From Prorocentrum cordatum (taxonomy: Eukaryota; Sar; Dinophyceae; Prorocentrales; Prorocentraceae): a stretch of 64,000 nucleotides of DNA. Shown in pieces: positions 52,481 through 62,370 of the stretch. Within the stretch, counting starts at the first letter, position 1; each line of letters begins with the position of its first letter. The notes beneath the pieces are model-generated. The model worked only from the letters and a program-made list of their open reading frames with translations, had not been told where the DNA came from and ran no database searches. The stretch is from contig CAUYUJ010020762.1 of assembly GCA_963575745.1 (NCBI GenBank), forward strand, positions 84,001-148,000, read 5' to 3'. The position numbers and the translations under genes were made by a program.

Positions 52481-52929
52481 CGGCCCTGGTACCAAACTGC
52501 GCGAGGATCCTCGCATTCCTGCCTCTGATCGCCCTGACTGGCCATGGAAGCAGAAACCGAACACGCGCAGCGGTGGCCTGCCCGATAAGTAAGCAACCCT
52601 GTAGATGTCACGCCGGCGGTGAACCATAATCTTAATAATTCTTACACTCAGGGCCACGCAACCCTGCGAAAGCCCTGGCGAGGATGGCAACGCCCCTGGT
52701 TGGCGCGGTTCCCTTGCCCGCCAGACTAGGACTAACAAAGCATTGCCATCCTCGCTCACCTGCCCGGGACACTGAGTTACCCAGGACCCAACCGACCACG
52801 CCGGATTTTCTCAGCCTGGATGCGCTCCATGAAAGTCTGAAACCCACAGTTGGCCTAAAATTCGCAAGGGAAAAACTCGCTTTCCTGGATCGGAATTAGC
52901 ACAAGGTCTGATGAGGCCCCAATCGGATG

Positions 52930-53640
52930 AGGGTCAAAGCATCTGCCGCTGGCCCCGACGCAGCGTCTTCCAGACCTCCCAGAACTGCTGGTGCCGAACT
53001 CGTACAATCGTTTGAGTTCGCCAGGTGGCATTTGGCATCTCCTCATGGTGAGAAACTACTCGCTTCTCCCCTCCGCCTGCGGAAGGCTCAGCGCCATTGC
53101 AATTAGAGCCTGCGTAAGCAGGCTCAGTCATGACGGTTGCGGACTTGAATTGCTTCTCGATGCCGCCCAGGAGCTTGGACGCGGTCTCCGAGCCGAGGGT
53201 CTCGAAAATGGCGCGCACATATTCTGGCAAGCCGGCTGGGGATATCTTGAGAGGGGCCTCTTCGCTCTTGACGCATGGGAGCGACAGCAGCCACCGTCGT
53301 CCCGAAGTCAGCCTGCAACGCCTCGACCTCAGCCTTTTTGTTGCCGCAGCTGCACCTCTCCTGTTCTCCAGCGCCGTATGCATGTCGGCGACCTGACGAT
53401 CAAGCTTGGCGGCCTCCGCTTGAAGCTTCTTGGGGCTGTGGTTTGCATATTGAGCTTGACCTGCGCACTACAGTGGGATGCCTCGTGGGACTGAAACTTC
53501 TCTAGCTGGAACTTCGCACCGTCAGGTTCGCCCGAGTACTTCGCCTTGAGCGTAGCCGGCAACGCTGGGTCCTTGGTTGCCTTCTCGAGGTGCCGCACCG
53601 TACTGAGCAACTCCGCACGGCTGTTCCCCCCTCCACACTG
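52930..53640 (-). pseudogene. Decayed coiled-coil ORF, LINE ORF1-like
   Basis: Minus-strand frames join to a helical, charged protein: ELLSTVRHLEKATKDPALPA, then in the next phase KKLQAEAAKLDRQVADMHTA, then KAEVEALQADFGTTVAAV, then PEYVRAIFETLGSETASK. Each piece has heptad-like Leu/Ala/Val spacing, as expected for the coiled-coil ORF1 that accompanies dinoflagellate LINEs, but at least two frameshifts separate the parts. It could instead be another coiled-coil protein. Upstream (53640-53840) is interspersed repeat DNA. Family assignment is inference. Confidence 0.4.
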
Positions 53641-53689
53641 AGCCGACTTGGTGGGCTGACCACCTTCCTGATCACAGCCACGCTGGGCT

Positions 53690-53840
53690 TCAGTCGGACT
53701 TGATTGGACAGGACACGCGAGAGGACACAAGACCCTTCCGAGTACCATATTGCCACAGGAATGTAGGAGGCATAGGTCTCGAGACACAGGACACAAGGGT
53801 GCCCTTGATTTGGCAGGATCGACCTACTAATCAGTGCTGA
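53690..53840. repeat. Interspersed repeat, second copy of the 8.46-kb element
   Basis: GAGAGGACACAAGACCC, ATATTGCCACAGGAATG and ACACAAGGGTGCCCTTGATT followed by GACCTACTA match 8455-8600 in order. 53841-54280 is unassigned. Confidence 0.7.
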
Positions 53841-54284
53841 CTGTCTGAGCTGAGGAAGCTGTTTGTGGAGGAGCCGCAGGTCATCGTGCTCACGGTGGCT
53901 GGCTCACGGCGCAAGCACTCGGCCCTCGGAACATAATTGCGCTGGCCGTGCTGGTGCTCCTTTTCGCACCTGGCGTCGGCAGCCCTGGCAACACTGAGTG
54001 TACACGAGCTGGAGCTGTGAGTCCACGTCTGCCTGATACTGGCCGCCCCGTCCCTGGAGGCTCCCCACGAGCAACCCCGCTCGAGCTGGCGCGGTCCAAA
54101 GAGGCCATCCGAGAGAGGTGCCACGGTGCGCGCGATCCCTCCTCTCCTATCACGGACTCCGCTCGGAGCCGCCGATCCCGTGAAGGAGCCAAGAGGACCC
54201 CTGAGAGGTCGGAAAGCAGCCGCGAACCAGCGGTGTCCACGTGCTGCCGCCGACAGCTCAGAGCATTGGGCCGACGTGGCTGCG

Positions 54285-54545
54285 GAGGAGGAAGAGGAAG
54301 AGGAGGAGAGGGAGAAAGAGGAGGGAGGAGGAGGAGGAGGAGGAGGAGGAGGAGGAGGAGGAGGAGGAGGACGAGGAGGAGGAGGAGGGACGAGGAGGGA
54401 TGAGGAGGAGGAGGAGGAGGGAGGAGAGGGAGGAGGAAGAGGAGGAGGAGGAGGAGGAGGAGAAAGAGGAGGGAGGAGGGAGAGGAAGAGGAGGAGAGGG
54501 AGAAAGAGGAGGGAGGAGGAGGAGGAGGCGGAAGGATGGAGGATC
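54285..54545. repeat. (GGA)n polypurine array
   Basis: GGAAGAGGAAGAGG leading into pure (GGA)n, with ACGAGG interruptions. 54575-54750 is a T/G-rich stretch with GGATGTTTGTTTG and GGATGTGTGTTGG repeats. Confidence 0.95.
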
Positions 54546-54752
54546 GAGGAGCGACTGGTGATCGTGGGCCCCAGCGGTGGATGTGGATGTTTGTTGGATG
54601 TGTGTGTGTTGGGGTTACCATGGATTTGTTGTTGTATTTAGTTGTTGTTGGATGCTTGTTTTGGGGTGTGATGTTTGTCAGATGTTTGTTTGTTGTAGAT
54701 GTGTGTCGGATGTTTGTTTTTGTTGTGGATGTGTGTTGGATGTTGTTGGATG

Positions 54753-54875
54753 TGCCGATACCGCCACCCCCTGGACCTCTCCCGGGGCGCGCTCTGGCCA
54801 GAATCTCGGGGCGAATCCGGCGGTGCCGACGAGGGCCTCCCAGGAGGCCCAGAAAGAAGAAGACGCGGGAAAGGG
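54753..54875 (-). repeat. Interspersed element B, copy 5
   Basis: The complement contains GGGCCTCCTGGGAGGCC, CGTCGGCACCGCCGG, ATTCGCCCCGAGATTCTGG and GGTATCGGCAC, matching copies at 19.8 and 63.5 kb. Confidence 0.82.
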
Positions 54876-54906
54876 CGCTATGGGTGCCTAGTCCGCCCAG
54901 CGTTGC

Positions 54907-55052
54907 CTTAGGTCTGACATGCCCTCCCACAGGCAGATTGTGAACGACAAGTAAAACATGTTCGACTAAATGCTCAAAGTGGCCAAACATGATGGAAACA
55001 TCGTCCCCTGACTATTTGGGAGACTATTTTTGAAGATTCCTCCTGGGGAGGA
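54907..55052. mobile_element. Introner-like inverted-repeat element, copy 1
   Basis: The ends are inverted and related: GGTCTGACATGCCCTCCCAC at the left, and the complement GTCGGGCGTGTTCCTCCCCA at the right. The interior is AT-rich (ATTTTTGAAGATTCCTCC at the right end). CCGCCCAGCGYTGCC lies on both sides (54891 and 55095), so the flanks look duplicated. Other members: 55240-55367, 55702-55850, and ends at 56000 and 57005-57031. Confidence 0.6.
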
Positions 55053-55092
55053 ACACGCCCGACTTCACGCCATGGGTACCTTTTCCCCCTCT

Positions 55093-55241
55093 GACGCTCG
55101 GCCCGCCCAGCGCTGCCCCCGCCGGCGCCCCCGGGGGGCGTCGCCGCTCTCGGCCGTGCCCGCGAGCAGCCGCAGCGCCTCCACGCGCACAGCGTCGTCG
55201 TCGTCCGCCTGCGGCCGCTGGCGCACGGCGGCGGGAGGTGC
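55093..55241 (-). pseudogene. HEAT-like exon fragment
   Basis: The minus strand reads PPAAVRQRPQADDDDAVRVE followed by ALRLLAGTAESGD. The D-D-D-A-V-R-x-x-A-L-x-L-L pattern is that of a HEAT helix. It lies between two introner-like elements, as an exon between two introns would. The sequence CCTGCGGCCGCTGGCGCA at its 5' side is repeated at 55366 beyond the next element. One repeat only, so a HEAT scaffold protein is an inference. Confidence 0.42.
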
Positions 55242-55367
55242 AGATTTGATGATCAAAAATGAAAAATATTTGGAAATACTCCAGAATAGCCAGAAACATT
55301 GGAAAATCGCCCCCAGATTCTACTATTCTTGAATTTTCCTCCTGCAGAGGGACACGCCCGACTAAAG
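55240..55367. mobile_element. Introner-like element, copy 2
   Basis: AT-rich body (ATGAAAAATATTTGGAAATAC) with the family right end CCTCCTGCAGAGGGAC continuing ACGCCCGAC. The two flanks share GCGGCGGGAGG and the 32-bp direct repeat around it. The left inverted end is not clear, so it may be truncated. Confidence 0.5.
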
Positions 55368-55560
55368 CCTGCGGCCGCCAGCGCATGGCGGCGGGAGGCT
55401 TGGGAGGGGGCCTGAATCAGGAGGACCCTGCGGCTCCCAGGGGCGCCCCCAGAGGGCCCGAAGAGGCGCCCAGACAGATCCAAGAGGTGCTCCACATCCT
55501 CGCCGTCCTCGTCGTCGCCGCCTTCAGGGGCGGCGGCACCGGCCTCTAAGGCCTTCCGCG
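55368..55560 (-). other. Possible upstream exon of the HEAT-like fragment
   Basis: The minus strand is open and mixed in composition: EGGDDEDGEDVEHLLDLSG, then SRRVLLIQAPSQASRRHALA. It would be the exon before 55093-55241 if copy 2 is an intron. No domain is identified. 55561-55701 is unassigned. Confidence 0.3.
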
Positions 55561-55701
55561 GACCAACAAAATAGGGATAAGGATTAGTGATTTTCCTGCT
55601 GCTGTATCAAGCCGAACCGCCCAGATTTTACCCCGCATGCAAAGACGGGGACCTAAGGGAGGCCACGTCTTCAAGATGTTATTCTAAATTGGGCTTAGGT
55701 C

Positions 55702-55850
55702 GGGCCTGTCCCCCTACAAGGGTAGCTTGGGCGAAACAAATAAATACTAACAAAAAACCCTAAGATGGTTGAAACATGTTTGAAAAAATCCCCCCGACTG
55801 ATATTTTACTATGTTTGTATATTCCTCCTGTAGAGGGACGTGCCCGACTT
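55702..55850. mobile_element. Introner-like element, copy 3
   Basis: The best-preserved member. Left end GGTCGGGCCTGTCCCCCTAC; complement of right end GTCGGGCACGTCCCTCTACA. About 16 of 20 positions match. The body is AT-rich with AAAAACCCTAAGATGG. Flanks TTAG and TTAAG may be a decayed target duplication. Confidence 0.68.
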
Positions 55851-55998
55851 AAGATTCGGGTTCGGGGTTCTTCTTATCCTCGGTGAGCAGAGGCAAACGC
55901 CGAAGGCTCCACGAGGCCCCCGAGAATAGAGATCCGTTGTTGGCCGCGGCGGCGCGGAACCACGCCGCGGTCGCAGGCGGCCGAAGGGCACTACGGTT

Positions 55999-57035
55999 GG
56001 GTCGGGCATGTCCTCCTACAGGCAAATTTTGGAAGAAGAGCTTAAGATACTCAAAGAATCTGCCGGCCCACTGTTGGTCTCTAGGCGTGTGAGATTATTC
56101 CCCCCCCATAATCCCCCCCCCCAGGGACCCCAAACCGGCAATTTGACCCCCCCCCCTTGGCCTGACGCGACCCCGGACCGAACGCGCCATGGGAGAGCGG
56201 AGGGTTCCAAAAGGGGGCAAGAAGGTACCAAAACGCTCCCCAGACGGTCCTAGAAGGCCACGAATCGCCGAAACATCGCTCCTTGACGCCCACGATAGCC
56301 TCCAGACGGCCTCCGAAGCTGCCAAGACGCCCCAAAAGGCCCCCAAGATGACCGAAGAGTGTCCCAAGAAACAAAAATCGCCCCACTCCCTTTGCAGATA
56401 AAAAATCGCATACTCACAGTTTTCGTATACTTGCCTGTTCGGCTTTCACAACGTCCGAGACGGGCAAAGAAACCTTCAATATCGCCCCCGGACGGCCGAA
56501 GGGGCCCCCAAGAGGGGTCGAAGAGGGTCCAAAAATAGCCCACGAAGCCCCCAAGACAGCCCAAGAGGGCCCCCAGACGGCCCCAAGAGGGAGTCCAGAG
56601 GGCACCTTTTCGAGCCTTCGGCCCCAAAACGCCCCCAGGCTGCCCGAAGAACGCCCCGAGAGGCCCTGAGACCCCCAACAGAACCTCAGAGGCCTCCGAG
56701 AAGCCCCCAGGAAGCCCTCAAGAGGCCCCAAAACTTGGCCCAAGATGCCTCGAGGCGGCCAGGGATATGGCCTGCAGAGAGGCCAAGATGCCACCAAAAG
56801 GCCACGAAAGGGCACGAAGAGGTACGATAACAGCAACGAAGCAACAGGAACGTTGTCGAGCGCCGTGTCATGATTCGGACAAGCCTCGTGACATGCAATC
56901 CTGGAGGCGCAGTAGTTTACATAGGGGTCAGAGGATGTGGCGTAAGCCTATCGAAAAATCAAAAAATCGTCCCCAGACTATTTTTGGACTATTTTTGAAG
57001 ATTCCTCCTGTAGAGGAACAAGCCCGACAACACTA
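55999..57035. repeat. Introner-like ends enclosing family A repeats
   Basis: A left end GGTCGGGCATGTCCTCCTAC is at 56004 and a right end CCTCCTGTAGAGGAAC at 57002-57025, preceded by AAAATCGTCCCCAGAC and ATTTTTGAAGATT as in copy 1. Between lie a copy of family A (56185-56335, matching 49680-49830) and degenerate CCCCAAGAGG repeats (56460-56770). Either two elements lost their other ends, or one was split by later insertion. 55851-55998 is GC-rich and undefined. Confidence 0.5.
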
Positions 57036-57105
57036 CGGGGCAAAATTGGGGAGCACAGCACGGAGAGACGGAGTGCGGGCGCGAGGGAGAAGAAGGCGGA
57101 GCACG

Positions 57106-57315
57106 CTCAGAGCACGAAGTCCTTGAACGTGCGTGCCAGAGCACAGGCGTGCACAGCAGGAAGACAGGGGACGAAGCCAGGACGAGGATAGATTCGGGTG
57201 AGGATGAATCGAGAGTCTCTGTGATCAGGGGGCTCTGGAATAGGGCACCGCGGCCTTCGCAAAGCGTTCCAGAACGCTCTGACAGCGTTCCGGAACGCTC
57301 TGGTATCGATTTCTC
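57106..57315. repeat. Dispersed repeat with GTTCCGGAAC words, copy 2
   Basis: GAGGATAGATTCGGGTGAGG, then GCGTTCCAGAACGCTCTG and AGCGTTCCGGAACGCTCTG, matching 13035-13200 in order. 57316-57440 is unassigned. Confidence 0.68.
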
Positions 57316-57440
57316 CTCGTCCTAGCCCCGCCCGGCCACAGCGGGAAGACGTGGAAGAAGTCCGAAAACCGCACAGAGGGATAAAAAGATGAGCGCCAGA
57401 AGCTCGAAAGCCGCCCTCTGGGCCTTCAAGGGGAGAAGCC

Positions 57441-57550
57441 CTGATCAACATCGCCGGCACCATCATCCTTATCACCATCATAATCGTAAGCGTCGTCATC
57501 ACCATGATCCTCATCATCGTCACCACTATCATCGCCACCACCGTCGAGCG
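57441..57550. repeat. (CAT)n-like array
   Basis: CACCATCAT and CGTCATCACC repeats. 57551-57790 is spacer with a duplicated TTGACAAGGTCGAAGG (57630 and 57650). Confidence 0.88.
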
Positions 57551-57790
57551 CCACAAGCTCCAAGAGGACGCCCCCTATCCCATACCGAAAACTGATCGCG
57601 GTCTGGTTTCGGGGGCAACCTTGGCGAATGTTGACAAGGTCGAAGGTCGATTGACAAGGTCGAAGGCGATGACGATCTTAGGCATGCGCCCTCGCAAACT
57701 GAGGAATCTCTAAGGATAGGCGTCGAGATGAAATGAGGCGATACCGATCATAGGGGTGAGGATCTGTCTGAGGCTAATAATGAAGGGAAC

Positions 57791-57885
57791 TTCCTCCTCC
57801 CCCTCCTCCTCCTCCTCCTCCTCCTCCTCCTCCTCCTCCTCCTCCTCCTCCTCCTCCTCCTCCTCCTCCTCCTCTTCCTCTTCAC
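57791..57885. repeat. (TCC)n array
   Basis: Nearly pure (CCT)n of about 90 bp. 57886-58551 is GC-rich, open in several frames on both strands, with no recognised domain. Confidence 0.97.
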
Positions 57886-58551
57886 GAACGGCGAACGCAT
57901 CCGCATCCACACTCTCGAAGTCCGGACTCTGGGACGCCATCCTGCGGACGAGCGGTCGGACGGATGCGTTCCGCGCAGGGCATCCGGGCAGAAGCGCCCC
58001 GTGTCCGCAGGGGCGCGGCCGAGGGGCCCGGCCCGCGAGGGCGCGGACGGGGGCGGCGCTCGCCCAGGACCCCGGGCCTCCCCGCGGCGAGGAGCCACAC
58101 CCGCCGAAGCAGACGCTCGCGGAGGCCCGTGCGGATTTCTCGGATCGGCGCTGGACGCCCCTGGCACGCGGATCGCACTTTCCTCTGGAGCGGCACTTCC
58201 GCTTTACGATCGCGAGCTCGAGCCCCTATCAGGAGAGCAGAGTCCAATCCCTTGCACGGTGACGCGATCTCCTCCGGTCGATCTCCACGGGCGCTCTGGG
58301 AACTCAATCCCCAAAGTCTTCGTGGCGCACGGCCACAGGCCGGCCGATGTCGAGCAAGGAGGTAGTGATGCCCCCTGTCTGGCTGCTGCGAAAAAATCTG
58401 GGTCTGCCGCCAGCAAAACCGATCGAGCAACGCGGCAGCTGGGGAGGCAGAAGCGTAGGAGGAGGAGGATGGGACGGGAAGGGCGACGAGGAGGGAGGGG
58501 AGGGGAGGGGAGGGGAGGTGACGGGAGGGGTGCGGAGACACGAGCGCACCG

Positions 58552-58650
58552 ATGCCGATGCTCCACGGACCTCTCCAAGGGTGCGTTCCAGCCAGGGCGT
58601 CGAAGAGAATCTGGCCGTGGCGGTGAGGGCTCTCCGGGTCGAGCAGCCGC
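58552..58650 (-). repeat. Interspersed element B, copy 6
   Basis: GCTCCACGGACCTCTCC, AGAGAATCTGGCCGTGGCGG match the reversed element core; moderately diverged. Confidence 0.68.
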
Positions 58651-58744
58651 GTCGGTCTCCTCTCCTCCCCGGGAGGGGCGAGGGGGGACCAAGACCCCAG
58701 CATAGTCCTGTGGTGATGGGTCCTCTTTGGGAATACGCATCGCC

Positions 58745-58960
58745 ACGCGCCCTCCTCCTCCTCCTCCTCCTCCTCCTCCTCCTCCTCCTCCTCCCCTCCT
58801 CCCCTCTCCTCCGCTCCTCCATCCTCCTCCTCCTCCCTCCTCCTCCTCCTCCTCCTCCTCCTCCTCCTCCCTCTCCCTCCTCCTCCCCTCCTCCTCCCCC
58901 CCCCCTCCTCTTCTCCTCCTCCTCCTCCCCACTCACTCGCTCCTCCTCCTCCCCCGCCTC
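58745..58960. repeat. (TCC)n array
   Basis: (CTC)n with CCCTCC interruptions and a C9 run near 58900. Confidence 0.96.
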
Positions 58961-59017
58961 CCGTTCTTTCCTCCTCCCATCCCTGCATCTGCCCTCCACA
59001 CATCCTCATCGCCATTA

Positions 59018-59136
59018 TGACAATCGTCATCATCAGCAGCGTCCTTGTCGTCATCTGCATCATCGCCATTATGGTCATCTTCATGATCATCATTACCACC
59101 ACCATGATCAGCATCATCGGCATTAGCATCATCATC

Positions 59137-59194
<58 letters not shown>

Positions 59195-59312
59195 GCATCA
59201 TCATCATGATCATCATCAGTATAACCATTGTAATTGCAATTGTCGTCATCACCATCATCCTCATCATCGTCATCACAAACATCGTCATCACCAGTATCAT
59301 CAGTCGTATTCC
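59018..59312. repeat. (CAT)n trinucleotide array
   Basis: CATCATCAT with CACCAC and GTCATC segments; the Ile/Thr and Asp/Met frames are artefacts. Confidence 0.96.
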
Positions 59313-59319
59313 GGCACAA

Positions 59320-60130
59320 CACTCACACGCTTCGTGGCCCCATAGGGGGCTCCACCGAAGACCACTGTGTGGGGGTCCGCGTGCCACCACCAGACCCATG
59401 TCGGCACACCCTCCACACGTTTCGTTGCCCCATAAGGGGCCCCAACGGAAGCAAAAGTGTGAAGACCCGCGTCCACAAACGCGCTCATTTCGGCACACCA
59501 CTTACACGTTTCGTGGCCTCATGAGAAGCTCCACCGGAGGCCCCAGTGTGAGGGTCTCTGCAGACGACCACGGCACACATGTCGTCACACCTCTCATACG
59601 CTTCGTGGCCCCATAAGGGGCTCCACACAACGCCAACGTGGGAAGGTCCGCATGCCATCACCAGACCCATGTCGGCACACCTCATCATAAAATTCGTGGC
59701 CCCATAATGAGCTCCACCGACGGCCACAGCGTGAGGGTCCGCATGCCACCGCCGCGTCCATTTCGGCACTCCCTTTACACGCTTCGTGGTCCCATGGGGA
59801 GCTTCATCTAACGCCCCCGTGGGAGGTCCAAATGCCACCACCGGACTCATTTTCGGCACACCCCTCGTACGATCAGAAGCTCCACTGAAAGCTCCGGTGC
59901 ACCATCGCACCCGTTTCAGCACATTCCTCAAACGTTTCGTGGCCCGATAGGGAGCTCCACAAAATGACCAGGTGGGAAGGTCCGCATGCCACCACCGGGC
60001 CCATGTCGGCACACCCCTCATAAAATCCGGGGTCCCATGAGGAGCTCCACCGGAGGCCATCGTGGGAGGGTCCGCATGGCGCACCCGCCACCATTTTCAC
60101 GCCCCTCATACGGTTCGTGGCCGCATATCA
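59320..60130. repeat. ~90-bp satellite
   Basis: About 9-10 copies of 86-92 bp: CACGTTTCGTGGCCCCATAA, GGGGCTCCACCGAAGGCC, GGTCCGCATGCCACCACC and CCCATGTCGGCACACC. Because the unit is close to a multiple of 3, the minus strand yields a repeating GVPTWARWWHADP peptide; I do not treat that as a gene. Confidence 0.93.
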
Positions 60131-60837
60131 GTGGGCTCGGCCTCAGTGGCAGCGCCCGCCTGACGGCCCCGCCACATTTCGGCACACGCCGCAGAGGCAG
60201 CGCCCGCATGGCTCGAGTTGCATCAATTTTGTAGCACACTGCCGATGCGAAAAGGCCAAATCGCACCGCACTCGTTCTTTGATCGCCCCTCTTCTTCGTA
60301 TCACCTGCCTCGAGCGGTACTCGGAGCTGCATCTGTATGGGTCATCCGTCTGGCAAACTTCGCGACATGGACCACGAAAGCACTGGACCCCTTCCCGGGG
60401 ACCAGCTTTCCAATCATAATAATTGTTTGACGGTCCCAAGGCCCGGAAAAAGCCCCATAACTCCGAAGACAGCAAACGTCCGTCGTGTTTTTTCCACGAC
60501 GCGAAGGGGTCTGGGAGGACGAAGAGGAAGAGGCCGAGAAGACCGGGCCCTCTCGGGGCAGGCCGCGTGGGGCCGTAGGTCTTCAAATCTTGCAAAACTC
60601 CTGCAGCAACGAATTCCACCATTCCGGGTTGTCTGCGACGAATGTCGTCCGAGCCTGGTCGCTCGCGTCTCCGTCGCGTCGTCCAGCACAATCTTTGGGC
60701 GAGAATTTGTTGGGCCGGTGGGCGTTCAGGAATGCTCCGAATGGGGGAGGAGGAAGGAGGGGCAGGAGGAGGAATTCCTGGAATTCCTCATGGCGGGCTC
60801 CTGAGTGCAAGCTCAGCCCCTACCAACCAATCACACC
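60131..60837. other. Unassigned DNA left of the duplicated locus
   Basis: Balanced composition, with frames of 150-180 codons on both strands (minus GFFRALGPSNNYYDWKAGP is the most protein-like). No domain recognised. Confidence 0.3.
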
Positions 60838-61956
60838 TCAGTACACGTACAACACCAAGTGCCTGCAGCCCAAGATGAAAACGATGCCATGCAACCCAGA
60901 GAAGGACAATACCACCACCCCGAAAGAGACGACGAAGAGCCACGCTGCAGCCGCCCACGGCACCATGGCGAGCGCCAAGCTTCTTTCAACCATGAGGAAT
61001 CCAATCCACAGTAAGGCAAGCCGTAGCCCCGTCCGAGTTGAAGATAAAGGCCGTACCCGAGAGGAACACAACAGCGAAGAACATGCCGAGCAGCAGGTAC
61101 CCAGTACGGCGCGACAACACACCACCCCAGGCAATGTGGCCCACGTGCTGATTGACGTAAGCAGCGCCCAAAGCATGCAAACAAGGGCACTCCAGGCCCT
61201 GGGCGAGGGGAATACTAGCCACCACGGCTCGTCCCTCGAGCCCGCAACAGTACACGAAAAAGACCAAGTACCTGCGCCACAATGAACACGATGCCATGCA
61301 ACCGAGAAAAGGACAATGCCACCACCTCGAAACAAGACGACGAGAAACCACGCTGCAGCCGCCCACGGCACCATGGCGAGCGCCAAGCTTCTTTCAACCA
61401 TGAGGAATCCAACCACAGTATGGCAACCGCAGCCCCGTCCAAGATGATGATAAACGCCTTACCCGAGTAGAACACAACAGCGAAGAACATGCCGAGCAGG
61501 ACAAACCCGTACGGCGCGACAACACACCACCCCCACGGCAATGTGGCCCACGTGCTGGTTGACGTAAGCAGCGCCCACAGCATCAAACAAGGGCACTCCA
61601 GGCCCTGGGCGAGGGGAATGCTAGCCACCACGGCTCGTCCCTCGAACCCTGCATAAACATTGCACTGAGCCAACTCCCACCAGAATACAACTGAGCAAAG
61701 CAAACCAGTAGAAATGGGCCCAGTCCCGCATTGTATGAACAAAACGCCTCGAACAAAGCACTGGCATCATGCCCACACCGAGCACCTGCACGCCCAGCAG
61801 CCCGCCAGCCAAGAAGCCCGGCCCCAAGACCACGAGGAAGACCACCAGGAAAGCAGGTAGCTGTAGCATGCACTGGGCGAGGAGGCGAACGAATTCAACC
61901 CGGCGTTGCCAGGAGCACCTGGACCTCAAGCGGCAGGGAGCGGCGCACCACCCCAC
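60838..61956 (-). other. Hydrophobic-protein locus with 407-bp tandem duplication
   Basis: The minus strand encodes several transmembrane-like stretches: FVRLLAQCMLQLPAFLVVFL and WAHFYWFALLSCILVGVG at 61650-61900, GYLLLGMFFAVVFLSGTAF, and LALLWIGFLMVERSLALAM followed by WLFVVSFGVVVLSF, ending in TGA near 60838. The block from about 60870 to 61275 is repeated from about 61280 to 61690 (offset 407 bp, roughly 88% identical), so two transmembrane blocks occur twice. Changes of frame inside each copy mean introns or damage. I cannot name the protein; a multi-pass membrane protein is an inference from hydropathy. The plus strand is open too, with a hydrophilic reading. Confidence 0.42.
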
Positions 61957-62024
61957 ATTAAGCCCCGGGACGACGGCCGAGCGGCGCTGCGGGGGCCCAC
62001 TCGGGCCGACGTGGCTTGAGAGGG

Positions 62025-62251
62025 GCAGGAGGAGGAGGAGGAGGAGGAGCTCGAGGAGGAGGAGGGCGAGGACGAGGACGAGGACGAGGACGGCGACGAC
62101 GACGACGACGGCGCCGACGACGACGACGACGATGACGACGTCCGCGTCGTCGTCGTCCCTTCAATGTGTGTGAGACGCCGTCGTCGTCTTCGCCGTCGTC
62201 GTCGGTCGTCGGTCGTCGGTCGTCGGTCGTCGGTCGTCGGTCGTCGGTCGT

Positions 62252-62335
<84 letters not shown>

Positions 62336-62360
62336 GTCGTCGTCGGTCGTCGTCGCGGGC
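62025..62360. repeat. (GAC)n then (GTC)n inverted trinucleotide arrays
   Basis: GGAGGAGGAGC and GACGACGACG at 62025-62160, then GTCGTCGTC and GGTCGTCGGTCG at 62165-62360. The two blocks are reverse complements, so the pair could form a large imperfect hairpin. Confidence 0.93.
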
Positions 62361-62370
62361 CGCACCCCCC

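Noticed and set aside
59485-60084. ORF with repeating GVPTWARWWHADP peptide
   Set aside because: The ~90-bp satellite unit is close to a multiple of 3, so periodic open frames are expected; unit length varies and breaks the frame elsewhere.
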